Positions 48,603-58,312 of a DNA stretch of 64,000 bases are shown here, piece after piece. The position numbers were made by a program, and so were the translations under genes. The notes beneath the pieces were generated by a model that made no database searches, was not told the origin of the DNA, and worked only from the letters and a program-made list of their open reading frames with translations. Each line of letters opens with the position of its first letter. The first letter of the stretch is position 1. Source of the DNA: Phorcus lineatus. Its lineage: Eukaryota > Mollusca > Gastropoda > Trochida > Trochidae. Location of the stretch: contig OV121086.1 of the NCBI GenBank assembly GCA_921293015.1, forward strand, positions 29,126,254 through 29,190,253, written 5' to 3'.

Positions 48603-49419
48603 TGTACCACTGATATTGATCTGTCTCATTGCCGACCAAAAAATGCAATGTCAAACATACGCCCACTATAAACCATCAATATTGATATCAATTGGCAAAA
48701 GTACTATTATCAGAAAGAACAGATATCCTTGCATTATATTGATATTGAGACTATTTCAAACAGGGTCAATTCAAGCAAATAACTAGGTTTATTTGCCTGT
48801 TGATAAGTTCGTGCATGTTCTGAGGTTTCGAAGAAACACCGATTGATATGTCACACGTCACACGTCATACCTTCATAATGTTTTTACCTATATCTGATTA
48901 TTGTTTGATAAAAATCACAATGCCCTCCTTGATCATTTCTTACAATAACAGACATGTACGCTGTATCAATCTTTATGAGTGCCTTAATGTTCAACTGATG
49001 CATTAAATATCCATAAATTGACTCAAAAGGGACAAAATTTATTGGTTTCTATTTTCTTGACTTCTTGAGCATCTGATTAACAGTATTTTTGTAAGCTGAA
49101 TGAGGTTCAATCTTGCACTCTTTTCTACTGAAGTGATCTCATTCCCTCTGTAACAACATCATTCACACACGAACATCTTCATGCAGGATATTGCTTACGC
49201 CATATTGATTCAAACACACTGCTGTCCAATTGAATCGTGAACTATTTACACGTATACGACTTCATCAATAAAATGACTTGAGACGTGAATGAGTAACTGT
49301 GTATAACTGAGGTCTGTCGAAATTTTAACATTTAAATGTAGTACAACTCTCAGACGTGCAAAATGAACATGTAACATTCCTCATTTTATGTTGGTTGAAG
49401 TATGTCTTTAGCTACAATA
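48603..49419. other. AT-rich DNA without a recognised feature
   Basis: A triple GTCACAC/GTCATAC run near 48852-48870 is the only local pattern noticed. Confidence 0.3.
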
Positions 49420-49620
49420 ATATCCAAGATTTGCTGCCGTATTAAGTTTCACTGCTTCCAACCTTCACTGTAATTACATGATCAGGCTCAGTAGCCGTCG
49501 CTTATTGAACCTGTTTATGTGGAAAGTTTGAAACTTGATCATGAAGTTGTGTGATGAAGTCAATAAAGTGAGCACAACATTCAACATGAAGGGAGTTTTG
49601 CGTGTATTATTTTGTTACTA
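49420..49620 (+). repeat. Dispersed repeat R6, copy B
   Basis: Same-orientation partner of 45765-45965, with moderate divergence. Confidence 0.65.
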
Positions 49621-49732
49621 GAAAAACTGTTTCGGAAACGACCCCTTAAAAATAAACAGTCAGGAGTTACTGTTAACCTGTGGGATACATATCTTCTAGA
49701 TATATTTAGGTTCATTTAGCATTTATTGATTG

Positions 49733-49920
49733 GGCGAGATGAGGTGATTTTAGGTTAACAGCCGCTTTGAAGAGTATTTGACTTATATCACCGCTACTAG
49801 TATTATTGCAGGGAGAAACCTGCGAGCATCGGCTGGAGCTAGCCAACCATTTGGCGAAGCACTGCTCTGCGGCAAAGTTGCAGCGTCCCTGCAGGAACGC
49901 GCTTACGATTGACGGGATTA
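49733..49920 (-). mobile_element. Decayed SINE-A with internal deletion
   Basis: GCCGCTTTGAAGAGTATTTG, CTAGTATTATTGCAGGGAGA and CATCGGCTGGAGCTAGCCAA remain. The block between GGGAGAAA and CCTGCGAGC is deleted and the head is scrambled. Confidence 0.7.
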
Positions 49921-50004
49921 CATAAATCTTAAAAGGAAGTTAGAAAGGTTTATCATTTATCAAGGCACATTACGTGAGATTTGATTTAGATTTTCCCACT
50001 AATA

Positions 50005-50295
50005 TTAGTTACTTGCTCCTGGTAGAGGTCACCCAAGCTGGACAGTTCGACGGGTAGAAGCCAGACCAAATTTCAGGTGGTCCAAAAACCTGTCGTCTAT
50101 CCCTCACTATGCTTTTCTTTCCGTCTTTTCCCTTACCCTTATCTGTCCACTATCCTTTGAATGACTGTCGTCCAAAAATTTTATAACTGAAATAATGTTA
50201 ACAAGTGACTTGTGATTAAGCGTGTTTCAACATTTTTTCTCTGATGCACGCAAACCACCTCCCCACGACAAATTATTGTACAAGTGGTGACCCTT
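50005..50295 (+). mobile_element. SINE-B copy, partly rearranged
   Basis: CTCCTGGTAGAGGTCACC, GTTCGACGGGTAGAAGCCAG, CTTTCCGTCTTTTCCC and TGTCCACTATCC run in plus-strand SINE-B order to about 50210. A separate piece at 50249-50293 (CAAACCACC..CCACGACAAA..GTGGTGACC) matches the SINE-B 5' end but on the minus strand. Confidence 0.7.
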
Positions 50296-51109
50296 GTTTG
50301 TAATAGTGATTTTTACTGCGAGATTTTATCAATCATTGCACTTATGTTTTAGTGAGAGACTTAATCCTTTAGCACACTCTGTGAACACACCTGGTGGTAA
50401 ATTATAATACGGCAGAGACAACTCAACGTTATGTGTTCTCATCATTTATCTTATACACGATCATGACTTATGAAAATTACAACTCGAATGTTTGATCTGT
50501 ATGATCTTTTGATTTGTTGAGCCTATGACTCACTCACTCGAAACGATAGACTTTTTAGTAACCTTTCAATGACACATCCATATCTTAATTCTATTCTTAT
50601 TAGAAAGAATTTACTCTGCTCATTTAATTCTCTTTAGATTTCATTCTAGAAGATGATATGTCTAATTTAAATATATTTTCTTAAAATCTGTATGTAGTAC
50701 AGCTTGAAAATAGGCAGTGAAGGTATGAACACCTGCAATATTTACAACTGATTATGGAAAATAATCCAAACATGTCCGGCTGTATGATTTATCCTAGGAT
50801 TGAATCAAAATTAATTGATATCAGACACATCCCAAGGGAACTTAACAATACGATTGTTTACGACATATCAAAGTTGATGTCAAACACTACGGGGCAGGAC
50901 TAATTCATTGATGAATAATACATGAATTGATTTGCTCTTTTTGCTGGTCTCATTCAATATGTATGTATCAATGTTTATTGAAGTACGCTGAGTAATCCAT
51001 GACATAATCAGACTGGAGATAGAAAACGTAAGTCAAATATGTCTATTTACGTTGTTTGGGACTTTTTGACGCCTTTTGTTATAATACAAAGGTCGTTATT
51101 ATCACCAGC
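50296..51109. other. AT-rich DNA without a recognised feature
   Basis: No gene or named repeat recognised. Confidence 0.3.
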
Positions 51110-51900
51110 GGAACTCTTTTCCGGTCCAGAACTCGAAATCCATCACGCCTTACCCATAGAAATTTGGCATATGAAATAATCATAGTGTGTAGTGGTACCT
51201 TTTAAGGTGTCCATCTTTTTTCTACATTTATTTTTGGAAATTTCCATATTAACACCACGGGTACGTGAGCTTTGTTTACGGCCCAGAGCACAAACACAAT
51301 AAGGCATAGCTCATCGAAACCTGCGACATGCGAACAGGTGCCTTTTGGGGTTTTCAACTTCTTCCTCATTTATTTTTGGCGGTTTCAATGGAAACGCAAC
51401 TTAAGATTTCATTTGCGGTCCGGAACTCTAAACCCATAAGGCCTAGCTTATTAAGATAAGAACTATCAATAAAGCTTTTTTTGGTTATCAACGTCTTCAG
51501 AATTATTTAGGAGAGTCTGTTACCATGGAAACAATACCTTATCGCGGTGTGGTGGTTTGAGTGCTTCAGAGACCCTGAGAGCTATGCCAGCTTGAGCTAA
51601 CATGCTCCTGGTAGGGGCACTCAAGCTGGACAGGTCGACGGGTAGAAGCCAGACCAAATTTGAGTCCTTCTAAAACCTGTTGTCTATCTCTTACTATGCC
51701 TTTCTTTCCGTCTTTTCCCTCATCCTGTCGATCCCTTTCTCCCTTATCTGTCCACTGTCTTTTGGATGCTTGTCATCCACGTGTTTAATAACTGAAATAT
51801 TGTTCAAAGCACGTTAAACCCCAACTCACTCACACTCACTCAATACCATGGAAACATAATTCATATTACTGATTCCTCCACTAAGCTTAATGAAACGAAG
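51110..51900 (+). repeat. Degenerate tandem repeat, three or more units of about 135-160 bp
   Basis: Blocks like CGGTCCAGAACTC, CGGCCCAGAGCAC and CGGTCCGGAACTC recur at about 51122, 51281 and 51416. Each is followed by AA..CCAT(A/C)A.GCC, and the last parts contain TTATTTTTGG..TTTCCAT or CCATGGAAAC. This resembles tandem cores of transposons common in marine invertebrates. A SINE-B (51534-51843) is inserted in it. Confidence 0.5.
51534..51843 (+). mobile_element. Near-complete SINE-B with 13-bp target-site duplications
   Basis: TACCATGGAAACA flanks it at 51521-51533 and 51844-51856, perfectly. Internal order: TATCGCGGTGTGGTGGTTTG, TGAGCTAACATGCTCCTGG, TCGACGGGTAGAAGCC, CTTTCCGTCTTTTCCCTCAT, GGATGCTTGTCATCCACGTG, TAACTGAAATATTGTTCAAA and CACGTTAAACCCCAACTCAC, with an ACTC-type tail. 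The 5' end lacks about 15 bases seen in the 52.1-kb copy. I cannot assign the head to a particular tRNA. Confidence 0.92.
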
Positions 51901-52076
51901 GATCTTTAGCAATCATTTTCAGTAGGTTTAATGATATTTCTAAAGAAACATTTCAAATTAATATTTAGCATAATTAGTATTATAATCAACTTCAAACAAC
52001 TTTAGAAAATGGAAATACTTTCGAAGTTGGATATGTTCGTCATAAAGCCTATAATTAGAATAGGACACCCTTTGAT

Positions 52077-52098
52077 GGTGGGGGAGGGGGTGGGGGTC
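52077..52098 (+). other. G-run with quadruplex potential
   Basis: GGTGGGGGAGGGGGTGGGGG: three runs of five G and one GG separated by single bases, conspicuous in AT-rich DNA. Confidence 0.6.
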
Positions 52099-52140
52099 GA
52101 CTATGACATCAGAAAACCATTGTTCGTGACGTCACTGTAG

Positions 52141-52449
52141 TGAGTCGGGCTTTCACGTGTTTTGAACAATATCTCAGTTAATACACACGTAGATGACTAG
52201 CATCCAAAAGAGAGTGGGCAGATCAGGAAGAATGGGATCGAAAGGATGAGAGAAACAACGGAAAGAAAGGCACAGTGAGAGATAGAAAACAGGTTTTAGA
52301 AGGACTCAATTTTGGTCTGGCTTCTACCCGTCGACCTGTCAAGCGTGGGTGCCCCTACCAGGAGCATGTTAGCTCCAGCTTGCGTAGCTCTTAGGGTCTC
52401 TGAAACACACAAACCACCACACCACGATAAGGTATTGAGTCCAGTGGTG
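52141..52449 (-). mobile_element. Complete SINE-B with 10-bp target-site duplications
   Basis: GTCACTGTAG flanks it at 52131-52140 and 52450-52459. On the minus strand it starts CACCACTGGACTCAATACCT and ends at a short (ACTC) tail. It has the same length class as the 51.5-kb copy. The open frames at 52296-52653 on both strands are read across it and are not genes. Confidence 0.9.
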
Positions 52450-52459
52450 GTCACTGTAG

Positions 52460-53297
52460 CGAGCCGTCGCAAGGATAGCAAGCCATTTTTGAATATTTTC
52501 ATGCATAGAATTGCAATAAATAAATTGGTACATTCCGAAATGTGTCATATGACGCGCTTTCGCTCGGATAGAACAAATGATGACACTAGTTTCGTATAAG
52601 TCATTAGACACGCTTAATGAAATTACATTACCTGAAATATCATTATTTGACATGAATAAAATTTGTAGGTAACTTCATTTTGCCAATTATCAATATAGTT
52701 AACTTATATGATGCCATAGAAACTTCAATGAGATATTTTGAGCTATATTCTGCAAATCTTAGTATGATATAGCCCTCGCCTATACATAACGCCATAAAAC
52801 TTTATGCATTATCAAACTTAATGCATCAATCACAAATACCGTGCCATTGCTTTGCAATACAAATCGATAAAACTATTTAATAGATCGATGCTAATGACAT
52901 TAGACAATTGATTATTGGTTTTTATGTCACCAATGCTACCTTATCAACAGCAGGTTGTGCTGTGAACCTTTTCGCTTCTACTGATTCAGCATTGCCAACA
53001 GAAAGAATTTAATCAACTACAAGATGTCTGAAAAGCCAGTGCATAATATTGTCTGAAAAGATTGCTTTTTTTATTGATTTTAAAGCTTCATGCGGAGGTC
53101 ATCTAGATAAACAGTTTTATGGTCAATAGAAAACCAAGTTGAAGAATATTTTAAATTCTTTTATTTTTTCAATAATTTATTTCTCTCTATTCTAATGAGG
53201 AAACGTATTCAATTCCTCTTTGAAGCTGTTGATTAATTCTTATTGAAATATGCAGATTGGTCTTCTAACCAAACATACTCGGAAGCTTTAAAACGGC
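52460..53297. other. AT-rich DNA without a recognised feature
   Basis: No gene or named repeat recognised. Confidence 0.3.
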
Positions 53298-53342
53298 AAG
53301 TTGGGATTAAACGCCGCTTTTAAAGGTAATTCACTTATTTAC
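53298..53342 (-). mobile_element. SINE-A 3'-end fragment
   Basis: GTTGGGATTAAACGCCGCTT and TTCACTTATTTA match only the terminal 45 bases of SINE-A. Confidence 0.6.
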
Positions 53343-53406
53343 CATTCAACTCAATTGTTCTCTTAAGGTCGCTAACTAGGTTGAACATCGCGTTTTGCTC
53401 GTGCTC

Positions 53407-53455
53407 AGGTGGTAAGTTGAATGAGTACAGGTGTTCAACTAACTTACTCACCTGC
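53407..53455. repeat. Imperfect hairpin
   Basis: CAGGTGGTAAGTTGAA pairs with TTCAACTAACTTACTCACCTG with two small bulges. Function unknown. Confidence 0.5.
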
Positions 53456-53544
53456 AAACAAGTTCAAAGTTTTATATATTTGTTTCTCATAGTGACGATG
53501 ATTCGTAAAATAACTTGTACTTAGAACAGAAGAATCTACAAATG

Positions 53545-53616
53545 TTTTGGGATCGAACCCGGAACTTTCTACTTGTACTCCAGTGAGCTAACCACTAGGC
53601 CAGCGAATCCAGCTGA
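53545..53616 (-). tRNA. tRNA-like sequence (pseudo-tRNA or SINE head)
   Basis: The minus strand reads GGCCTAGTGGTTAGCTCACT (A-box-like TGGCCTAGTGG) and CCGGGTTCGATCCC (good B box), spaced as in a tRNA. The acceptor ends do not pair well and the T stem is poor, so this is more likely a tRNA pseudogene or the head of another SINE family than a working tRNA. Confidence 0.4.
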
Positions 53617-54167
53617 CAATTGAAGACATTAAAATGACCAAATGGTTTAGATCTTTTTAAGCGATATGAACGAGTTATGCATGGTTAACTTTGTAAATGT
53701 TAAACGACTACGGTTGTAAACATCTCCTTATTTACATTTTGATATTTAGTTTTTTGTGTGATGACTCTGGTGATGTTGACACTGGTTATACTTTCTGTTA
53801 TGATGCATGTATATTTCAGCATGCTGCACGTGCGGGCCGATTTCTTCAGGTTTCACCAACCGCATTAAGCCTGCGTTTCTTTAACTGGAAGCGTCATTAT
53901 TTTTGTACTGATATGAACAAAAACACCTCTATTAGTTCAAAATGTGCCTAATATATGTATTTTTAAAGGTTTTTGTCGCTGTTTGAAATTGACTTTAATG
54001 GTTGAATGGCAAGTCAGTTACCAACCTCGTTGTCGGTATGCACATGAATTGAAACACCTGGGCACGTGCGATGTAATCCCTCGACGCGAAGTTGGGATCA
54101 CAATTCGCACGTTCCTAGGTGTTCAAATTCATTCACACATACAACTCGGTTGGTATGTATAACATCT

Positions 54168-54312
54168 CTGCAGCGAGTATTATTGCAGGGAGATAGCCAG
54201 CAACACCATCGTTAATATACATTGCGGTGAAACCTGCGAGCATCGGCTGGAAATAGCCAACCCATGGGTGGTACCGCATTGAAATTCAGTGGAGCAGTGC
54301 CCCCAAACATTA
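54168..54312 (-). mobile_element. SINE-A internal fragment
   Basis: GAGTATTATTGCAGGGAGAT, CATTGCGGTGAAACCTGCGA and CCCATGGGTGGTACCGC, ending near CCCAAACAT. Both ends are missing. Confidence 0.75.
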
Positions 54313-54321
54313 CTATATCAT

Positions 54322-54467
54322 TCTTTCGACCCCTTTCTCCCTAATCTGTTCACTCTTTTGGATGCTTGTCATCCACGTGTTTAACTGAAACATTGTTCAA
54401 AACACGTTAAACCCCAACTCACTCACTCGAGCCACCACACAACGATAAAGTTTTGAGTCAAGTAGTG
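54322..54467 (+). mobile_element. SINE-B 3' half joined to an inverted SINE-B 5' end
   Basis: TTTCGACCCCTTTCTCCCTA to CGTTAAACCCCAACTCACTC is plus-strand SINE-B tail (54322-54427). It is followed directly by GAGCCACCACACAACGATAA to GAGTCAAGTAGTGG, which is the SINE-B 5' end on the minus strand. Same type of head-inverted arrangement as at 50.0-50.3 kb. Confidence 0.7.
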
Positions 54468-54860
54468 GGGTCACCATGGAAGGTTTTTGAGGCTTGAAAG
54501 ATAATAGTGACAGGGTCTAGGTCTGTGCTCATAGTTTGGATACCCTTTAAAACTACATTCACGTTTGGCGGCCAGCGAATTTCGTTACAAGTCAAATCAC
54601 TTGTAAACGTTCTGTTATGACAATCGTCTGCAATTAGTTGACATTTCCTGTAGAATTATAAATGTCAAAAATGTAAAATGCTTCTTAAATCACCTTCAGA
54701 ACAGTCTGATGAACAAAGAAGTTCTAACAATGGATGAACTTTTCCCAGTTGTGTGTCACTGGTTAATATCATACTGCTTGTTTCGTGTCTGTCAATGCCC
54801 TACAGATAGGAGAAAACAACATTCAAATTGATATGCAGTTGCAATTTCAATTTTAATTCC

Positions 54861-55068
54861 TAGCGCAGTGGTTAGCGCGTTCGGCTTCAGATCAAGAGGT
54901 CCGTGGTTCGAATCCCGCCAGGGGCTCGGCAACTTTATCTGCAGTAGAAAACTGTTCTACACGCAGTCAGGTTTGGGTGCAATTCTTCACTGAGTTTCAG
55001 CGTAGTACCACCCATGGTTCGTTAGTTCCAGCCAATGCTCGCAGGTTCCACCGCAATGCATAGCAACT
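54861..55068 (+). mobile_element. SINE-A lacking its 3' end
   Basis: Begins CTAGCGCAGTGGTTAGCGCG with good A and B boxes and continues to CCGCAATGCATAGCAAC, where it stops short of the conserved 3' tail. Loss of the 3' end is unusual for a target-primed insertion and implies later deletion. Confidence 0.85.
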
Positions 55069-55308
55069 AAATGACTAGATTACTAAATCACTCATCCTGC
55101 TTGTCCAAATTTTCTCATCTATCACATCATCCCCGTCCATCTCATCTAGCTCTGGCGAAAAAGATGATTCAGACGACAGGCATTCTGTCATGGATAAATC
55201 ATAATGAATGAATAACATATTACTTCACACTGGATGAAGGCTTGAGCATATACCTTAAAAACGTCAAAGTTCTGTATTTCAACAATAAACTCAGAAATAA
55301 TTTCTTAC

Positions 55309-55459
55309 TATGTTCGAGGAAAGTTTGGAAAAATAATTGCAACCAGTTCAGTTACAGTTCTCTTTTCCGGCTGCTCAAAACGCCACTCTCTTGTTGGCCC
55401 TGACAAAGAGCGGGCGCAGACGCATCTTATTGGCGAACATATTAACAGATGCTGAAGAT
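55309..55459 (-). other. Candidate terminal exon or promoter patch on minus strand
   Basis: On the minus strand a good splice acceptor (TTTTATCATTTCAG) is followed by an open frame of about 49 codons to TAG (55311-55309), containing TREWRFEQPEKRTVTEL. The DNA is GC-richer than its surroundings and also carries CCAAT and CCGGAA motifs, so a promoter fragment is an alternative. A plus-strand frame through the same DNA (ATLLLALTKSGRRRILLAN) is open too, so strand is unsure. Confidence 0.25.
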
Positions 55460-55575
55460 CTGAAATGATAAAAGTTTTGTCATGACATCATCAAGACATT
55501 TTAACATAATTCTTTAATATGATATTTTAGACATAAGTATAAATGTACCGATATGTAGTACAGTTTTCCTTGCAG

Positions 55576-55622
55576 TAATCTGGGCCCCTCTTCATCACTG
55601 GATCCAGTGCCACCGAGTCCAA
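55576..55622 (+). other. Candidate 47-nt internal exon
   Basis: Preceded by a textbook acceptor (CAGTTTTCCTTGCAG) and followed by a strong donor (AA|GTAAGT). The enclosed 47 bases are about 55% GC in AT-rich DNA, and one frame reads NLGPSSSLDPVPPSP. Microexons this size exist, but short islands with both signals also occur by chance. Confidence 0.3.
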
Positions 55623-56114
55623 GTAAGTCGTAAGTGGTTTACGGGTGTCAGGGTTTGAGAGGTACCCTCTCTGGCGAACCTGGGAACGAAAACCCACTAT
55701 CTCTCCCTCTACTGATGTGTCATCTGTCTGTCTGTGTCAAGATCGCAGTGACTGAATATGGTCATCTTTATCTGAAACAACAAGAAATAATATTGAAATT
55801 GGGATCACAATTAAACAACAGTTACAGGAAATATAAATTCAAATTGGGCTGAGGTTGAGATACACCCAACGACAGTGGAGCGATAGAGTTTGTCAATGTC
55901 AATGTTGAAGTTTGTCAATGGCAATGTTGATAAAGCTTTTCAAATACCAAAACTATTCTGTCCTGGAGTACACTAAAAATAACCCATCTTAAAAACATGA
56001 CATATTTCTGTCCAGATCACTATAGGAAGTAATTATTTAAAGATTTGATGAAGTATAAAAGTTTAAAGTAGAAAACAGTGTTAGATAGCTTTCAACAAAG
56101 CAAACATAAAATGT

Positions 56115-56210
56115 AGCAAAGCGTGGCTCGAACACGTTCGTTGAACACTACCTGTAGGGAAGGCGAGCAACCTATCCTTTGCGCCATCGAGCCTGCTGAT
56201 TTGACATGTC
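56115..56210 (-). tRNA. tRNA-like pseudogene
   Basis: The minus strand has GGCTCGATGGCGCAAAGGAT (A-box-like TGGCGCAAAGG) and GTGTTCGAGCC (B-box-like), with a GCCTTCCCTACAGG anticodon-like arm resembling tRNA-Gly. Stems are imperfect. Confidence 0.35.
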
Positions 56211-56339
56211 ATAATTTAGCAAATTATATAACACTCATTTTTAAGATTAAAAATAAATACAAAATTTAAGCATTATAGATTATTGTTATCGTTTTAATCA
56301 TTTACTAAACCTATTATTTTTTAAAAATTATTTCATTAC

Positions 56340-56940
56340 TTGTTTCGCACTTACTTCTTCAAGTCTGTCGAGATTACAGCAACTCCGCAACCAAGTGCGT
56401 TCGGAGGGTACTCCAGGAAGGATTCACATCTTTACTCTCCTCTTCTTGGCTTCCAGGATGAAGTCCTCTCCCTCACCCCTTTGCTCGGGTGTCCACTTGT
56501 CAACATTATGTGCACGTGTTGAACAAAGTTTAGCACATCTTTTGGCGCTATTAACCGCATGAGTTGGTGCCCTACAGAATAATGGAAGCTGAATCTCGGG
56601 CTGCCAGGGCAATTGTAGGGTTATTTCTCCGGACTCCCCATCGGAAGAGAAATAAAGGTAAAACCCAATTTTGAAGGACATTCCAAAGGAAGTGATAATT
56701 GGCGCATGGCAGGCGAGATATCCAACTTGCTATGGCATCCAGGGTAAAATCTGTTTGTTTGTTTGCATGTAACAAACTCATAGATTATCTCTCTTAAAAT
56801 GGCGTGTAGGAATATCAGGAGGAATTGCGAAGATTTGTGATGGTTAGTGGCAGACTGACAATGGCGAGAGCGTGAGGGGTGCGAAAACCAGAGAGAAGTG
56901 CAATGTACTTTAGGATGGGTTCCAATAGCCACTTGAAAAC
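56340..56940. other. GC-richer coding-like zone with splice signals, strand uncertain
   Basis: Plus strand: acceptor-like CTTACTTCTTCAAG (exon would start at 56364) and a very strong acceptor TACTCTCCTCTTCTTGGCTTCCAG (exon from 56457), with one frame reading SVEITATPQPSAFGGY then LLGFQDEVLSLTPLLG to a TGA at 56520. Minus strand: donor GAA|GTAAGT with exon end at 56355, and a frame with HNVDKWTPEQRGEGEDFILE broken by one TGA. Both strands are plausible. Composition is near 48% GC against about a third elsewhere. No family recognised. Confidence 0.3.
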
Positions 56941-57019
56941 AGATTTTAAAATATTCTTTTCAATGTGGCTGGCACTAGCACAATGTTTTTGAACATCATA
57001 TACTCTTCACTTTTTACAG

Positions 57020-57060
57020 AAAATGTAAAGACGTCTCCGAAAGGCCGATGCACAAATTGA
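57020..57060 (+). other. Candidate 41-nt internal exon
   Basis: Acceptor ACTCTTCACTTTTTACAG and donor TTGA|GTGAGT bound 41 bases, open in one frame as KCKDVSERPMHKL. Same caution as the 47-nt candidate at 55.6 kb. Confidence 0.25.
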
Positions 57061-57414
57061 GTGAGTAAACTATTGTTTTAATAATTTAGGGAAGGTATAA
57101 TAGCGATAATATATGCAAAATGGCGAGAAAGGTCATAATTGTTTTCGGCAAAAAAGCGGTAATTTCTCAAAGTTTATCGAATATGAGGTAAAAGCTAGGA
57201 CACACGTGTTGTAAACAGTACACATGCCATCTCTCACCAAGTGAGCAGTAAACCGCAGGGATCGAAACTTGCGTTTTAATAGCCTAGGACTAGAATAATG
57301 TCTGAATTGGGGATTTTCATTGGAGGGGTGTCCTGAAACTGTAAAATAGGTTATGCATGTGAAAGCTTCTTAAAACGTTACTTTAATAAATTTGTTGTTC
57401 GATAAAATGCTTAC

Positions 57415-57530
57415 CTTACGAACAAGCACAAATCTTTTCAAAGTCCCCACATGTGCCAGATAGAGCTGCAAATATCCGCGACTGTTCCGTTCAACTTCTC
57501 TTGCTCTAATGACAGACGAACGACATGAGC
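57415..57530 (-). other. Candidate 116-nt internal exon on minus strand
   Basis: Bounded on the minus strand by acceptor TTCACTTCTGACAG and donor CGTAAG|GTAAGC. One frame is open through all 116 bases (two bases plus 38 codons): CRSSVIRAREVERNSRGYLQ then LYLAHVGTLKRFVLVRK, ending at a codon boundary at the donor. It looks like real coding sequence but I recognise no domain. It is the best single exon candidate in the window. Confidence 0.35.
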
Positions 57531-58035
57531 CTGTCAGAAGTGAAGCATATTTAGAGGAAGAGGGGACAAACTTGATTATCACGTGCTGTGTGATTTTTAT
57601 AATATCTACCGATTAATAAAATTTACTATTTGACTGATTCTTTTCAGATTTTGCACATTGTTATAGCCTTTTAGGAGTGTTGCAGTGCCAAATTTCAAAC
57701 AGTTTTGTGATTTTTCGATACTGAACAGATTTTGAATGTTTTGATTAGAATGTGTCCGACAGATTGCTAAAAATGATTAAACCGACTTTTTGTACATGTA
57801 TTCTATTCTCTTAATGAGTTATGAATGTTTTATATAATTCTACTAATCAACACCTTCAACGACTAAACAACAGACAATCGCAGTCTTACTATAACCCTTT
57901 TTATGGTTTACAAAACAATGAACATATATCAAGTTAGTATAAGCCAATTATTCTTTCATACCAAAATGAAAACAGAACAAGAAAGGCCTTTGAAAAGGCA
58001 AGTTTGGGGGCACCAGGGCAGAATTATTGGATTGA

Positions 58036-58301
58036 GGTGAGGTGAGTTGGGGTTAAACGCCGCTTTCAAGATTATTTCACTTATATCGCAGCTGCTAGTA
58101 TTATTGCAGGGAGAAAGCCCGCAACACCATTGTGCCTATGCATTGCGTTGAAACCTTCAAGCATCGGCTGGAACTAGCGAACCATTGGTGGTACTGCGGT
58201 TAAATTCAGTGTAGCATTGTACCCAAACCTGACTGCGTGTAGAACAGTTCTCTACTGCAGACAAAGTCGAGTAATTATTCAAAGCCGAGCCCGTGGCAAT
58301 A
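58036..58301 (-). mobile_element. SINE-A with 11-bp target-site duplications
   Basis: TATTGGATTGA flanks it at 58025-58035 and 58302-58312. The plus strand begins GGTGAGGTGAGTTGGGGTTA and runs to GACAAAGT, then 16 foreign bases (58267-58282), then GCCGAGCCCGTGGC. The element is 5'-truncated before the B box. The 58157-58568 open frames run across it and are not genes. Confidence 0.87.
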
Positions 58302-58312
58302 TATTGGATTGA

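Noticed and set aside
53697-54162. Two overlapping plus-strand frames (84 and 72 codons) as a small secreted cysteine-rich protein
   Set aside because: No coherent signal peptide, different frames, and the second runs up to a SINE; no motif recognised.
56424-56932. Three overlapping minus-strand frames of 69-103 codons as separate genes
   Set aside because: They overlap in different frames and arise from low stop density in GC-richer DNA; kept only as a single uncertain coding-like zone.
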